Below are positions 19,582-30,150 of a stretch of 35,346 nt of DNA, one piece after another. Both the position numbers and the translations under genes were made by a program. Under the pieces are notes generated by a model. That model had not been told where the DNA came from. It searched no databases and saw only the letters and a list, made by a program, of their open reading frames with translations. The stretch's first letter is position 1. Each line of letters opens with the position of its first letter. The DNA is taken from assembly GCA_027575805.1 (NCBI GenBank), contig JANBPU010000165.1, positions 1-35,346 of the forward strand, given 5' to 3'. Origin of the DNA: Mycoemilia scoparia. Lineage: Eukaryota > Kickxellomycota > Kickxellomycetes > Kickxellales > Kickxellaceae.

Positions 19582-20966
19582 CCAAGGGGAATTTCCGAAC
19601 TTACACCACTTCTACAAAATATTTCCAAATATACTCCAATAAAATTTTAAGAGAAATTATATTACATCATCTACATTTGTAATTGGACTTTTAATAATAT
19701 AAAACTCAAGTGTAATCACTATTTAGATACTAGTATGAGGTATGCAAATATTAGTGTAAATTTGTTTAAAACTAACTCAATCAGTAATGCAATGTGCCTT
19801 TTTATAATAACTACTACCTCAATTGTTGCATATCATGGTTCTTTTTTCCTTTCCTTTATATATTCGTAGTAAGAGTTTGAGTTGTTATTACATGCTAGGG
19901 CACCTTTGATGAGTACTGGTTTTCTAATGGCTGTAAAGTTCTCATAGAAGATGGACATTGAACATAATGTTGAGTTATATCAGATTGGCTAATAAAACAG
20001 GCACAGGTGTTTTTAATTGATTAGTTCTCAAGCGCTCATTTTACATATTCAACTGAGGTAAATTATGACCAGCGGAGATAGAGATAGAAGGAAACCATAT
20101 ATTATATTATAATATGACTTATTTAGGCATGGGGAGCAAGCCTTGTCTCAGCTATTTGTATTTGCCTTAAAAGACTCGATCTTTTTATCCTTGCTCACAG
20201 ATATTTTGGTGGTCTCCTGGACAAGATGGACACAGAAAAAGCATGGTTCAAGGATTACTGGAAAGTGATGGCATCACTTCAATTCCTCTACCAAATGGTA
20301 GAGCGAAGAGGTATTGGTAATATCTATAAAAACGAAAAGACATGCCAGGATAAAGAAAGTCGTTAATAGTCTTATTTTACTTACATATGTTAGTCACCCA
20401 ATAAACACACATATCATATCATATCCTTCTCTAATAAAACATTGCGCCATTTTAACAGTTATGAAGCTAATGGTAGCAATATATTATTTAATACATTTGT
20501 TAATGCTTACTATTCCTAACTTATTAACTGATGGTGCATTAATTATAGATTTATAGACAATAAAATAGTGACTACAACTGTTCCATTTTTTAGAATTTTG
20601 CTTTACGATTACTCATTGGTTGTTCATCCAATGTCTCTGAAAATTACAAATAATATCTACCATACTGCAAAGTTAATACATTATAAATTAGGAACTTATT
20701 CATTTATCTTTGGCAAAGGATTATAATTTATGAAGGGTGACATTTGGTGGCCAACGATTAAAGGGGAAACTACAGCCAAATGGGTGATCACAGTCTATTA
20801 TCAAATGGCCACCCTTCAAAAATAACTACCCAAAGTTGAAAAAGATTAAATAATGAAAAGTAGGAAAGCTATGGATACCACTGTATATTTGCTTTAAATC
20901 TATAGATATTTAGTGGTGTATTATTGGAATTATTTTGAAAAAGTGGTGTAGTTATGGATTTTCCCA
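19582..20966. mobile_element. Possible decayed inverted-repeat transposon, about 1.4 kb
   Basis: The sequence at about 19598-19645 (tacaccacttctacaaaata onwards) matches the reverse complement of about 20920-20960 (tacaccactttttcaaaata onwards) at roughly 80-85% over 47 bases, with weaker similarity outwards (ggggaatttccg versus tgggaaaatccat). Such arms at both ends of a gene-free AT-rich block suggest the terminal repeats of an old DNA transposon. No transposase or clear target duplication is seen, and the exact ends are uncertain. Confidence 0.45.
20717..20832. mobile_element. MITE copy 4
   Basis: 116 bp, of the subfamily whose interior begins gggtgacatttggtggccaa and includes agccaaatgggtgatcacag. 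The left tip is decayed and the flanking dinucleotides read AA rather than TA, so this is one of the older copies. It lies inside the larger inverted-repeat element. Confidence 0.75.
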
Positions 20967-21242
20967 TTCTATCTAACACTAGCACCTTGATAATTATTTG
21001 ATTCATCTACGAAAATGAATCCTTGGATTGTTATAAACTGTGACATTTAAAGAGCTGTTCCTTTTAATACTTATTGTGACTACTATGACCAAATGTTAAG
21101 AATAACTTTATTATTTATTGCACATGCACCAGTAGACATCTTTTAAATTTGAAATATAGAACTGTATATCAGCACAAGCGCACTACAAAACCTAAACAGT
21201 AAGGAAAATTGCAGCATAGCTGTGCAATAGCTATGCAGCAAT

Positions 21243-21916
21243 TTAACGGTAACTCTTCTGGAAACGGGCACGAGCACCTGGACCTCCGAACTTCTTGGGT
21301 TCGCAACGGCGAGGGTCAGCAACAAGGAGAGAGCGGTCATAGGAGATAAGAAGGTCCTTGATTTCTCTCTTGGAAACCTCATCGACAACTATATGGCGAT
21401 TAATGTATTAGTTATTAGTTACATTGTCAGCGCACAGCACTTTGATAAATAGTTATACTTAGTGCATAAACTTACACTTTTGGTGGAAAGCAACGATGGC
21501 CTTGGCAATGGCTTGGCGGATGGCTATAATAGTTCGTACAGTGTTTTAAGTATACACATACATATGCAAGTATAATTGGGTATTTATGAAATATGTTGTA
21601 TCTCAATTCTTACCATAAACCTGAGAAGTGTGACCACCACCGTTGACACGAACACGAATGTCAACATTGGCGAACTTGTCTTCACCAACAACAAGGATAG
21701 CCTCGTAGATCTTGAATCTAAGGATTTCAGGCTCGAGCAATTCGAGGGGTTGGCCATTGATGCGAATTAGGCCCTTTCCGCGCTTGCAGTGAGCGACAGC
21801 GGTGGCGGTTTTCTATACACGTGAATTTATATTTAATATTGATTCTTATACAACCAAAATCGGGTTCTAATGAGTCTTTAATATACCTTGCGACCAAAGG
21901 TTTGAACAGCCTCCAT
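21243..21916 (-). CDS. RPS16: 40S ribosomal protein uS9
   Basis: Four exons (21916-21887, 21812-21614, 21523-21476, 21388-21243) give 140 residues. Recognisable stretches are [60 protein letters not shown] and [20 protein letters not shown]. It has the conserved C-terminal tail FQKSYR, which in the ribosome reaches the decoding-site tRNA. The first exon is just ten codons. The gene is divergent from eL13, with an 837-bp gap between the start codons. Confidence 0.97.
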
Positions 21917-22753
21917 TTTGTTCTAATAGTTAAGAATAGGAAAATATAATTGTTAATGTGCTCAAAATTGAGAAGCTTCCGAACAAATTCTGTAGTAGGT
22001 CTCCCAAATCTTGAAGCTCGACGTATCTTGCAAGTTTTGGCGGTCTCATCATAATGGATGCGCCATATAATTTACAATGCAAATGAATATATACCTTAGA
22101 TGTGATGATGTACCAGTAACTGATGTGACTACAGGGTTAAAGAGAGAGTTCTATGATGGATGCGGTTTTCATGTAACTCTTAGCATCTTTCCTGCTCTCA
22201 AGCCATCTCTTGTTGTTTGGCAAGCTTCAACAAAGAGCCCAGCAATACACTTTCCCATTATTTTGATCATGATTATCTTTTTAACACTTTACACTCAACA
22301 TAGTGACCAAAAGCGAATTTTCAGATCACCGTTCCCAAGCAATTCTTCATCGCATTGATTAAGACCTAACTTGATGAATTTTGGATGTGGTCCTAATAAC
22401 ACCACCACCAAGTGCACATCTTAGAAACTCCCTCTTTTTGCACGGACGGTTTATATTTGTCGGGAAGCATCCACTGTAAGTATAATATACAAGCATCCTT
22501 TAAAGAGGACATCCATCCAACCTGACATATCGGGTGCGTCCTCTTGGACGTCCACGAGGTTTTCATGTTCGAAGAGCACAAAACACACCTCAAAATTGTA
22601 ATTGGGAACCAGAAATCGAAAAGACATTTTGAACACCATTAATTGCCTGTTCATGAAATATTGGTCGATAGCATTTCTTTATACTGGTTAACATTTTCCA
22701 CCAAAAGCACCAGAATTTCTTACCAACACAAACCTATATTTTGGTCTCATTAG
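21917..22753. promoter_or_regulatory. Divergent region between uS9 and eL13
   Basis: 837 bp lie between two ribosomal protein start codons. On the eL13 side a donor (ccact|gtaagt at 22476) and an acceptor (cattag) ending exactly at the eL13 ATG would define a 278-bp 5' UTR intron (22476-22753). A pyrimidine-rich run (aaactccctctttttg, about 22425-22440) and ttatattt lie just upstream. Short open frames occur on both strands here but match nothing I know. Confidence 0.4.
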
Positions 22754-23533
22754 ATGAAGCACAACAACCAATTGCCGAATCAACATCTCCGCAAGGAGTG
22801 GCAAAGCCGCGTTCGCACCTGGTTTGATCAGCCAGGTCGTAAACTCAGCCGCCGTCGCGCTCGTATTGCCAAGGCTGCTAAGGTTGCCCCCAGACCAGTC
22901 GATCTCCTTCGCCCAGCTGTTCGCTGCCCCACTATCAAGTACAACCGTAAGGTTCGTGCTGGTCGCGGCTTCACCCTTGAGGAGCTTAAGGTATTTAATC
23001 ATCTAATAATTTTGACATGTTTCATAATTGAGAGCAATACATTCTTATTCACCATGTTTGTTTATTACGATATAGGCTGCCGGTGTTAACCCACGCGAGG
23101 CCCTCAGCATTGGTATTGCCGTCGACACTCGTCGCCGCAACAGATCCGAGGAATCCTTGAACTTGAACGTTCAGCGCCTCAAGGCATACAAGGCCAAACT
23201 TATTGTTTTGCCCCGCAGCGGAAAGAAGCGCACCCCTGAATCCGTAAGTACCCAGTTTATTATCAAATATCGGGTGCTTTATAGAATTATGATTAAACAT
23301 GTTAAATCCAAATTTAGGTCAAGGAATTCAATGACGCTCAAAAGACTACTGTTCTCCCTTCTATTGAGGACAACTACGTCCCTGAGGCTCCTCGTGCCAT
23401 CACTGCTGATGAGAAGAAGGCCCGTAGCTACCAGAAGCTCCGCCACCAATGGTCTTCTTACCGCACTGAGGGCATTCGTGCTGCTCGTGCTAAGGCTAAG
23501 GCTGAAGAAGCTGAGCAGAAGCTCAAGAAGTAA
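22754..23533 (+). CDS. RPL13: 60S ribosomal protein eL13
   Basis: Three exons (22754-22990, 23076-23243, 23318-23533) give 206 residues, normal for the family. Diagnostic stretches are [59 protein letters not shown] and [18 protein letters not shown]. The lysine/alanine/glutamate-rich C-terminal helix ends in KLKK. It is a large-subunit structural protein. The ATG directly follows an acceptor-like ATTAG, as in eL32. Confidence 0.97.
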
Positions 23534-24480
23534 ACTAACAGATTGTTTATTCGGCAAAGTTAATATTTTGCAGTGCACAAATTATTTTTATACAAAATAT
23601 GCCTATTAACAGCATCAAATCATTTGATTACAATTACTTGCTTTAATGTGTATACAATGTTTAATTCCATTACTTTGTGGTACATCTACAACCACTTGTT
23701 ATATAATGTTCTGTGCAGTTTCATTCCGACAGGCCTCTTTGATTATATTTTTCAATATGATACTGCCATTTCACTTGAATAACTCGTTGTTTCAGCATTA
23801 CTAATGGTCGGATTTTGGCCGTTTTAAAGTGTTTTGTAAAAGCGAAACGATGATTTAAAGGTTTATCTCCTCTTCTATAGATCCAGGAATATACTTGACA
23901 CAATTCTTGAAAAAATCATTTTTACTAGCCATACCGGACCATGATGATGATCTTTTCATTTGAAGTCATCTCCGTTTGATTTTTCCTTTGTTGTTTTATA
24001 AATGTTAGAATCTCCTTTGAAGGTCTACCAAAAGAATACCTCAGATAATAGCCATCAATCTGTGTGGCTCCAGCTAAAATGTATAGCTTGTGGACCAATT
24101 TGCAGGCAATGAACGAGGGTACCAATCTGTTTCCTTTTGATAGAGAACTTGTCAAGTGCTTAAGAAAGTCAACATCTAAAGCAAGCTAATCATTTTTGTG
24201 ATAGTAAGAATGGTCTGTAAAACGGCTTATCAAATAGCAGTCATCAGTGGGCTTTTAGTATTTGTTATCAAAATGAGAGGTAGATTTGACAAGCCAAAGC
24301 CATATTTAATCAGGTATCAAAATGCGGGGGTTTAAATCAAAATTTCCGCCAAGCTTGCTGATCTCAGAGTATTAGCGCTGCCTTGACTGATACTTTTAAA
24401 GGTGAATGAGCATACCACTCGTATGTATATATACCCCTTTTTGGCTTTCTTTTGATCTTATTCACAAATATACTGAGAAA
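23534..24480. other. Gap between eL13 and PDX1
   Basis: 947 bp hold the eL13 3' UTR and the PDX1 promoter. On the minus strand 23925-24155 is an open frame of 76 codons that I do not recognise. About 160 bp of it (24010-24170) is distantly similar to 30205-30350, so it may be a relic of a dispersed sequence rather than a gene. The PDX1 side carries a TATA-like gtatatataccc at about 24424. Confidence 0.4.
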
Positions 24481-25223
24481 ATGTATACCCGATTCTTGAG
24501 TCTTGGAAAAAGCAGACTTAGCCCTATGCTTAGGAGCAGTAAGTCTTGAAACCTTCAATACGCTATCTGTATCAGGCTGAATATATAGTGAGAGCGCTAA
24601 TCGCTGCTTTACAATTCAATTCAATTCAATAGGGTTCCACACTTGCAGTAAGAGAGCTGAGGCAACAAACTTTCTGATGCCTGCTTTGTCACCAACTATG
24701 ACTGAAGGTGGAATTGCCACCTGGCTCAAGAAAGAGGGTACGGCATATATTTCCTGCAAAGATAACTCCAGAAAGCATGTTGCCAACATATACATTACTA
24801 AACAAAAGGTCGAAATATTACTATTGTATAGGTGAATCGTTTTCTGCTGGTGACTTGATACTGCAGATCGAAACCGATAAGGCTCAAATGGACGTCGAGG
24901 CACAAGATGATGGAATCATGGGTAAAATATTGGCAAGTGCAAATATAGATACTCTCTTAGATGCATGTCATTAATGTTTATTTATCCATTAAGCCCAATT
25001 TATTTTTGATCTTTTAGGTCCAAGAAGGAGCTCAGAACATTGCTGTTGGTACTCCTATTGCCATTCTAGCAGAGGAGGGCGATGACATTAGTAACTTGGA
25101 AATACCGGATGCTACACCACCACAGGCCAATGGTGATAAGCCCGTAGAAGCTGCTAAGGAGGAAGCCAAAGGTAAATATCGTATATATAGGAATGAATAA
25201 TGCCATTAAATGAAGCACATTTA

Positions 25224-25261
<38 letters not shown>

Positions 25262-26527
25262 CACATACATAAAAATATATTTATACCCCCGAAATCATTT
25301 GTACGTTAAAAGAAACATCCTCCTCACCATCCACTGCTTCTAGTGGAGCTCAGGGCAAGGGCAACTCTGGTAAATTTTCGCCTGCTGCCGAGTACGCTAT
25401 CCATGCCAATAAGATATCAAATGCCTCCGAGATTCCCGCAACTGGACCTAAAGGATACGTCCTGAAGGGTGATGTTATTGCATTTATTAAAGCTGGAAAG
25501 GCAGAAACCAAGAAACAGGAAACCCAGGAGGCACCCAAAGCTGCTGCTAAAATCGAAGCTGCACCAAAGCCTAAAGAAACACCCAAGGTATGGTTTATCT
25601 AATACAACGGATTTTAAAGCAACAGCTTATTAATTTATATACACCACCTCAACATCCCAATTTACTATGTCATATATAGAGCGCACAAGCTGCACCATAC
25701 GGTGGAGCTGACTATCTAGTTCAAGCTTTAGAGAGCAGCGTTCTTCGACAGCTGGCTAAGCAGGATCTTGAGAAGAAGGGAATCACAGCCACCATTATTG
25801 CAAATGGTATTCAGGATCTGAAGAAGAAACTTGGGTGTGAGTGCCAGCCAAAAATAAACATAATCAGTGCAAATGCGACCTAATGAACTCTGAAGTTGTC
25901 ACTAAAAATATACTTTTTGTTATATATTAGCTCAATTAAATATTCTGGCTCTGGCTTCAAAGGCTGCAGCTATTGCTCACTCTCTTCAGCCTCTTTTTGA
26001 CAAATCTAGCACAATCGGCATTGCGACCACTGGAGGAAAGGGCTCTCTAAGAACTATCCCTGCCGATCAAATTTCACAAATGGGAGTTGAAGAGCTAGCA
26101 AAGGCAATTTCCAGCAAAGCCACAAGTGCTGATGCTGGAGAACCTGGTGTCATGTAAGTGCTTCATCATAATAGTTCCACTAACATCAATGTGCATATAG
26201 AATAAGATTTTTACTCAACAAGCATTATTATACTTGAATTCATTTAGCATTTCGTCAAGTGAAGTATATCAAAGCGCTGGAGACCTACCAAAGGCATCTG
26301 TTTTGCTTATTGGCAGCGTTTACCAGAAGGTTGAAAAGGCGTCCGCAGAAAGCATTTTGGATGGTGCTTTGGATGAGCTAATTGGTGGCCCTAGCGCACA
26401 ACCCAAGCAAGAAGTAAAGCAAAGTGCTGTTCTTGATCTTACCCTCATCAGTAGCTCTCCCCAGGCCGGAAAGTTCCTTTCCAAGGTCAAGTCGCTCCTA
26501 GAGAACCCATCCACTATTGGGCTTTGA
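24481..26527 (+). CDS. PDX1: Pyruvate dehydrogenase complex E3-binding protein (protein X)
   Basis: Eight exons (24481-24538, 24633-24737, 24832-24932, 25018-25171, 25313-25587, 25680-25836, 25931-26153, 26248-26527) give 450 residues. An Arg/Ser-rich mitochondrial presequence (about 1-30) precedes a lipoyl domain (MPALSPTMTEGGIATWLKKE, then IETDKAQMDVEAQDDG with the lipoylated Lys at about 71). A peripheral subunit-binding domain lies at about 161-200 (SPAAEYAIHANKIS...GPKGYVLKGDVIAFI). Linkers are Ala/Pro/Lys-rich. The C-terminal half is short and lacks the HxxxDG acetyltransferase motif of true E2, which identifies it as the non-catalytic protein that anchors dihydrolipoamide dehydrogenase in the complex. 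Intron 3 appears to be GC-AG (TTG|GCAAGT). Intron 4 carries a long AT microsatellite. Confidence 0.93.
25225..25258. repeat. AT dinucleotide microsatellite
   Basis: A run of about 17 TA units lies in intron 4 of PDX1, likely length-variable. Confidence 0.9.
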
Positions 26528-26885
26528 TGATCCATCAATTATGCTTTTCTTTACTATACAGAATTTTTTGGGACTTTAGGTCAAATGCTTAAAGACAGTT
26601 TTGATAAATGCATGAGCATCAAGGTATGATCACAAGCAGCCTTATAGCAATATTTTAGATAAAGTAATATTGATAGATTATAAAACTAAAAGGTTAGAAT
26701 GAAATGATATCTTGTTGACCACATTTAAAGCTGGAAATATACAACAATGTCGTTGCCTCACATTCTGGGGTCGCCAAGGTCTTCAGAGAGATCCACCTAT
26801 TTTATTATGTGACAAAGATCACACTTGTATTTTAAAGTAAGTATATGTGATTTGGAATCTAGGGAGATAAACAGCTTTAAAGGGC
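26528..26885. other. Convergent gap between PDX1 and TUF1
   Basis: 358 bp between two stop codons. It is AT-rich with no coding sequence or repeat recognised, presumably the two 3' UTRs. Confidence 0.6.
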
Positions 26886-28304
26886 TTATTCAGTAACTTC
26901 GGAAATGACACCAGTGCCAACCGTTCTTCCGCCCTCACGAATGGTGAAGCGCTGACCCTTTTCAATGGCTACTTCAGAAAGGAGCTCGCCCTGCATTGTG
27001 ACATTATCTCCAGGCATAACCATGGCATCAGGGTCCTCAGCATTGTCAAGGTGGTTGAGAATTACGGTAACATCACACGTGCGGACAAACATCTGTGGGC
27101 GGTAGTTGCTCTGGAATGGGGTATGGCGGCCGCCTTCTTCCTTGGTAAGGATGTAGAGCTGGGCGATGAACTTTCTGTGGGCCTTGATACTGCCTGGAGC
27201 TGCCATGACTTGACCACGCTTAAGCTGTTCACGCTTGACACTACGAAGGAGAGCGCCCATGTTGTCTCCAGCCTCACCACGCTCAAGCTGCTTGTGGAAC
27301 ATCTCAATACCAGTGATGGTAGTCTTGAGAGTTGGGCCAAAACCAACAATCTCGACTTCTTGACCCTTGGTGACTACACCACGCTCAACACGACCGGTGG
27401 TGACGGTACCACGGCCAGAAATGGAAAAGATGTCTTCGATGGGCATAAGGAATGGTTTGTCAAGATCACGCTCTGGAGTGGGGATCCAGCTGTCAACGGC
27501 CTGCATGAGCTTCTTGATAGCCTCCAGACCAATCTCAGGTTTGCGGCCCTCAAGGGCACATAGAGCAGACCCTGTGATGATGGGTGTGTTGTCGCCATCA
27601 AAGTGATACTGGGTCAAAAGCTCGCGCATTTCCATGTCTACAAGTTCAAGCATCTCAGGGTCATCAATAGCATCAACCTTATTGACAAAAACCACAAGGT
27701 TTTTTATGCCAACCTGCTCAGCCAAAAGCAAGTGTTCACGGGTTTGGGGCATTGGACCATCAGTTGCAGAAACGACAATGATAGCACCGTCCATTTGAGC
27801 AGCACCAGTGATCATGTTCTTTATATAATCTGAATGTCCAGGACAATCGCAATGAGAATAGTGGCGATTGGGAGTCTCATATTCAACATGAGCAGTGGAG
27901 ATTGTGATACCACGAGCCTTTTCTTCGGGGGCTCTGTCAATGTCAGAATAGTCACGGAACTCAGCACCACCTGCATTGGAAAGTACTTTGGTAATTGCGG
28001 CTGTAAGAGTAGTCTTTCCATGATCTACGTGACCAACAGTACCAATATTTACATGAGGCTTTTCACGGATAAAGACTTTGGAGTCTGCCATACAACGGAT
28101 GTTGGCGAATCTGGATGGTATGCTTGTGGGAAGGGGCTGAATACGACGTACGGCAGTGTGAATCTTTTGCATTCCGGTGTTGGGGTTTATTAGTGAAAAG
28201 GTCTTGCTTGATGCTGTGAACGATCCTTGAGAGCGCACACCAGCTACCTTGAGGGCATTTTGGCTGAATTTGCAAAGATTTGCGGCACAAGGAACACGAA
28301 TCAT
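26886..28304 (-). CDS. TUF1: Mitochondrial translation elongation factor Tu
   Basis: A single exon encodes 472 residues from ATG 28304; an in-frame ATG 30 bases upstream would add a non-presequence-like leader. The first 72 residues are rich in Arg, Ser and Thr with no acidic residues, a typical mitochondrial presequence. The rest is a bacterial-type EF-Tu: G1 GHVDHGKTT (about 91-99), the switch I region [15 protein letters not shown]3 [13 protein letters not shown]4 NKVD and G5 GSAL. Domains 2 and 3 follow ([35 protein letters not shown]). It delivers aminoacyl-tRNA to the mitochondrial ribosome. It is intronless in an otherwise intron-rich region, like its divergent neighbour GGC1. Confidence 0.97.
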   Translation of the reverse strand: MIRVPCAANLCKFSQNALKVAGVRSQGSFTASSKTFSLINPNTGMQKIHTAVRRIQPLPTSIPSRFANIRCMADSKVFIREKPHVNIGTVGHVDHGKTTLTAAITKVLSNAGGAEFRDYSDIDRAPEEKARGITISTAHVEYETPNRHYSHCDCPGHSDYIKNMITGAAQMDGAIIVVSATDGPMPQTREHLLLAEQVGIKNLVVFVNKVDAIDDPEMLELVDMEMRELLTQYHFDGDNTPIITGSALCALEGRKPEIGLEAIKKLMQAVDSWIPTPERDLDKPFLMPIEDIFSISGRGTVTTGRVERGVVTKGQEVEIVGFGPTLKTTITGIEMFHKQLERGEAGDNMGALLRSVKREQLKRGQVMAAPGSIKAHRKFIAQLYILTKEEGGRHTPFQSNYRPQMFVRTCDVTVILNHLDNAEDPDAMVMPGDNVTMQGELLSEVAIEKGQRFTIREGGRTVGTGVISEVTE

Positions 28305-28602
28305 GACTAGGCTTTGAGGAAAATAAAATAACAATAGTAAAGAAAGTGGAGGAGGTTCAAGGGAAGCTAAGAGTCACAAAAACCCTCTAAAACAGACCTG
28401 ACGTTATCAGCAAAATAAAATATTATTGTCAGATCCAAAATTTTTGTGATCTATAGTGACCACTGCAAAAATGACCAAGCTGATTGGATTTCTTTGTCAA
28501 TAGGGCGTGAAAACTCTCCCTTCGAACAGAGCTTAATGCTCGTTATGCTCGGCTCTCCTTAGAATTTATTTTTTTAAACATTTTTCAATACGCTAAAATA
28601 AA
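28305..28602. promoter_or_regulatory. Candidate bidirectional promoter, TUF1 / GGC1
   Basis: 298 bp separate the start codons of two divergent, intronless genes for mitochondrial proteins. A region near 28500-28560 is relatively GC-rich (cgtgaaaactctcccttcga...gctcggctctcc). No TATA box is clearly placed. Shared regulation is an inference from spacing and function. Confidence 0.4.
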
Positions 28603-29556
28603 ATGGCCCCAGTGATTGCCGGAAGCGGGAAAAAAAGCGAGTCTGGAATGGCCAGACTTGTGGGAGCTGGTACCTCTGGAATGCTCGAGTTGTTCATTTT
28701 CCACCCCGTAGACACAGTCGCAAAGAGACTTATGAGCAGCACGACAAAGGTCTTTGTTTCTGGAGAACCCATGTCCGCCTCTCTCACCAAGCTCAATAAT
28801 GTGATCTTCAAAGACGCTGCCAACGCTGGTACTACTAGGAAATACCTTTCGCTATTTCCTGGGCTTGGCTTTGCCGCAGGTTACAAGATCCTTCAGCGCA
28901 TCTACAAGTTTGGTGGCCAACCAGTAGTCCGTGACTATCTGGACAACAACCATAACCAAACATTTGTTCGGTTATTTGGAGAGCGCAATGGTAAGACTAT
29001 GATGCACGCCACGGCAGGAAGTTTGGTGGGTATTGGTGAGGTCGCTCTATTACCACTTGACGTTCTTAAAATCAAGCGCCAGACAAACCCTGAAGCCTTT
29101 AAGGGCAGAAACAGTCTCCGCATCTTCTATGAAGAGGGATTCGGTTTGTACAGAGGCGCACTCTGGACCGCAGCTCGTAACGCACCCGGCTCTTTTGCTC
29201 TATTTGGTGGGTCTGCCTTTGTCAAGGAGTTTATGTTTGGCCTTAACGACTACAACAAGGCCACATTCCTGCAAAACTTCGGCGCTTCTATTGGAGGTGC
29301 CATTGCTTCTATCACCGTCTCCGCACCATTGGATGTCGTAAAAACCCGCATCCAATCCCGTCCATTTGACTCACCAGAATCTGGAATGACAATTGTCAGA
29401 AACATGGTTGCCAAGGAAGGCATGGGGTCCTTCTTCAAGGGATTGACGCCAAAAATCTTGGTCGTTGGGCCCAAGCTTGTCTTTAGCTTCACAGTAGCAC
29501 AATGGCTTATTCCCCAGATTGACCTCTGGACTAAAGGAGCTGAGCTTAAAGCTTGA
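28603..29556 (+). CDS. GGC1: Mitochondrial GTP/GDP carrier
   Basis: A single exon encodes 317 residues, about the length of yeast Ggc1 (Yhm1). Three repeats of the mitochondrial carrier fold are visible. The signature PxDxxxK/R appears as FHPVDTVAKR (about 36), LPLDVLKIKR (about 156) and APLDVVKTRI (about 250). Stretches typical of Ggc1 rather than other carriers are LFPGLGFAAGYKILQRIYKF, GGQP, LKIKRQTNPEAFKGR, WTAARNAPGSFALFGG and FFKGLTPKILVVGPKLVFSF. The family exchanges GTP and GDP across the inner membrane and affects mitochondrial iron balance and genome maintenance in yeast. It ends in TGA TAA, confirming that TGA is a normal stop in this genome. Confidence 0.93.
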   Translation: MAPVIAGSGKKSESGMARLVGAGTSGMLELFIFHPVDTVAKRLMSSTTKVFVSGEPMSASLTKLNNVIFKDAANAGTTRKYLSLFPGLGFAAGYKILQRIYKFGGQPVVRDYLDNNHNQTFVRLFGERNGKTMMHATAGSLVGIGEVALLPLDVLKIKRQTNPEAFKGRNSLRIFYEEGFGLYRGALWTAARNAPGSFALFGGSAFVKEFMFGLNDYNKATFLQNFGASIGGAIASITVSAPLDVVKTRIQSRPFDSPESGMTIVRNMVAKEGMGSFFKGLTPKILVVGPKLVFSFTVAQWLIPQIDLWTKGAELKA

Positions 29557-29899
29557 TAAGTTCTAATCAACCGACTCCTGCTACTTAAAGATCCTTACAT
29601 CTATAATTACGAGTGTAGTTGTTACATGAGCCTAAAGGATTCTGTAGACCAATTTAACATTTAAAAGTAGTTGGCTTATAAATAATGAATTTTTTCATGT
29701 ATGCAATTTGTATGTGCGCTGTTAATGTTACTATTTATTGAGATTCTATGTATAAATGCGTTGCTATTGACAATATTATTTCCAATACTAATGATATTCT
29801 ATCTACACATCTTACTGTTAAATTTAGATCCAGATATTATTATTTCGGTAGAAAATAAAATGTAAATGCGGCAAAAGTTACCTACATGATTAGTACATA

Positions 29900-30015
29900 T
29901 GGATCATAATTTTCGAAGGGTGACTTTTGGTGGCCAACGATTATAGGGGAAAACACAGCCAAATGAGTGATCACAGCCTGTTAGCAAATGGCTACCCTTC
30001 AAAAATAGCTACCCA
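29900..30015. mobile_element. MITE copy 5
   Basis: 116 bp, TA-flanked (29898-29899 and 30016-30017), same length and subfamily as copy 4. The interior reads gggtgacttttggtggccaa and tgatcacag. The right tip is the inverse of tgggtagctatttttgaagg. Confidence 0.88.
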
Positions 30016-30017
30016 TA

Positions 30018-30150
30018 TGGGTAATAATTTTTGAAGCGCTAAAAGCATACTTTACATGACAATGCATTTAGTAATGATAATATAGGCTAGCAAATATGTA
30101 TGATGAAACTGGCCTACCAGTAAAATTAGCCCTTCAAAAATAGCGATTCA
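30018..30150. mobile_element. MITE copy 6
   Basis: 133 bp. It begins immediately after the TA that ends copy 5 and is followed by TA at 30151-30152. Tips are tgggtaataatttttgaagc and the inverse of tgaatcgctatttttgaagg. Its interior differs from the other copies. Confidence 0.82.

Larger units (their letters stand above)
19185..21242. other. 2-kb gene-free gap between eL32 and uS9
   Basis: This AT-rich convergent intergenic region has no gene I can support. It appears to contain a decayed inverted-repeat element (about 19582-20966) with a MITE nested in it (20717-20832). A stretch near 20205-20335 can be read as a few short protein-like frames, but I recognise no family in them. Confidence 0.6.

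Noticed and set aside
20314..20556. 80-codon plus-strand open frame
   Set aside because: AT-rich, low-complexity, no family resemblance, and inside a probable decayed transposon.
22077..22654. Open frames between uS9 and eL13 on both strands
   Set aside because: None resembles a known protein, they overlap the presumed promoter and 5' UTR intron of eL13, and no consistent exon structure could be made.
27051..27563. 170-codon plus-strand open frame opposite TUF1
   Set aside because: Antisense shadow of a strongly conserved gene with biased codon use.
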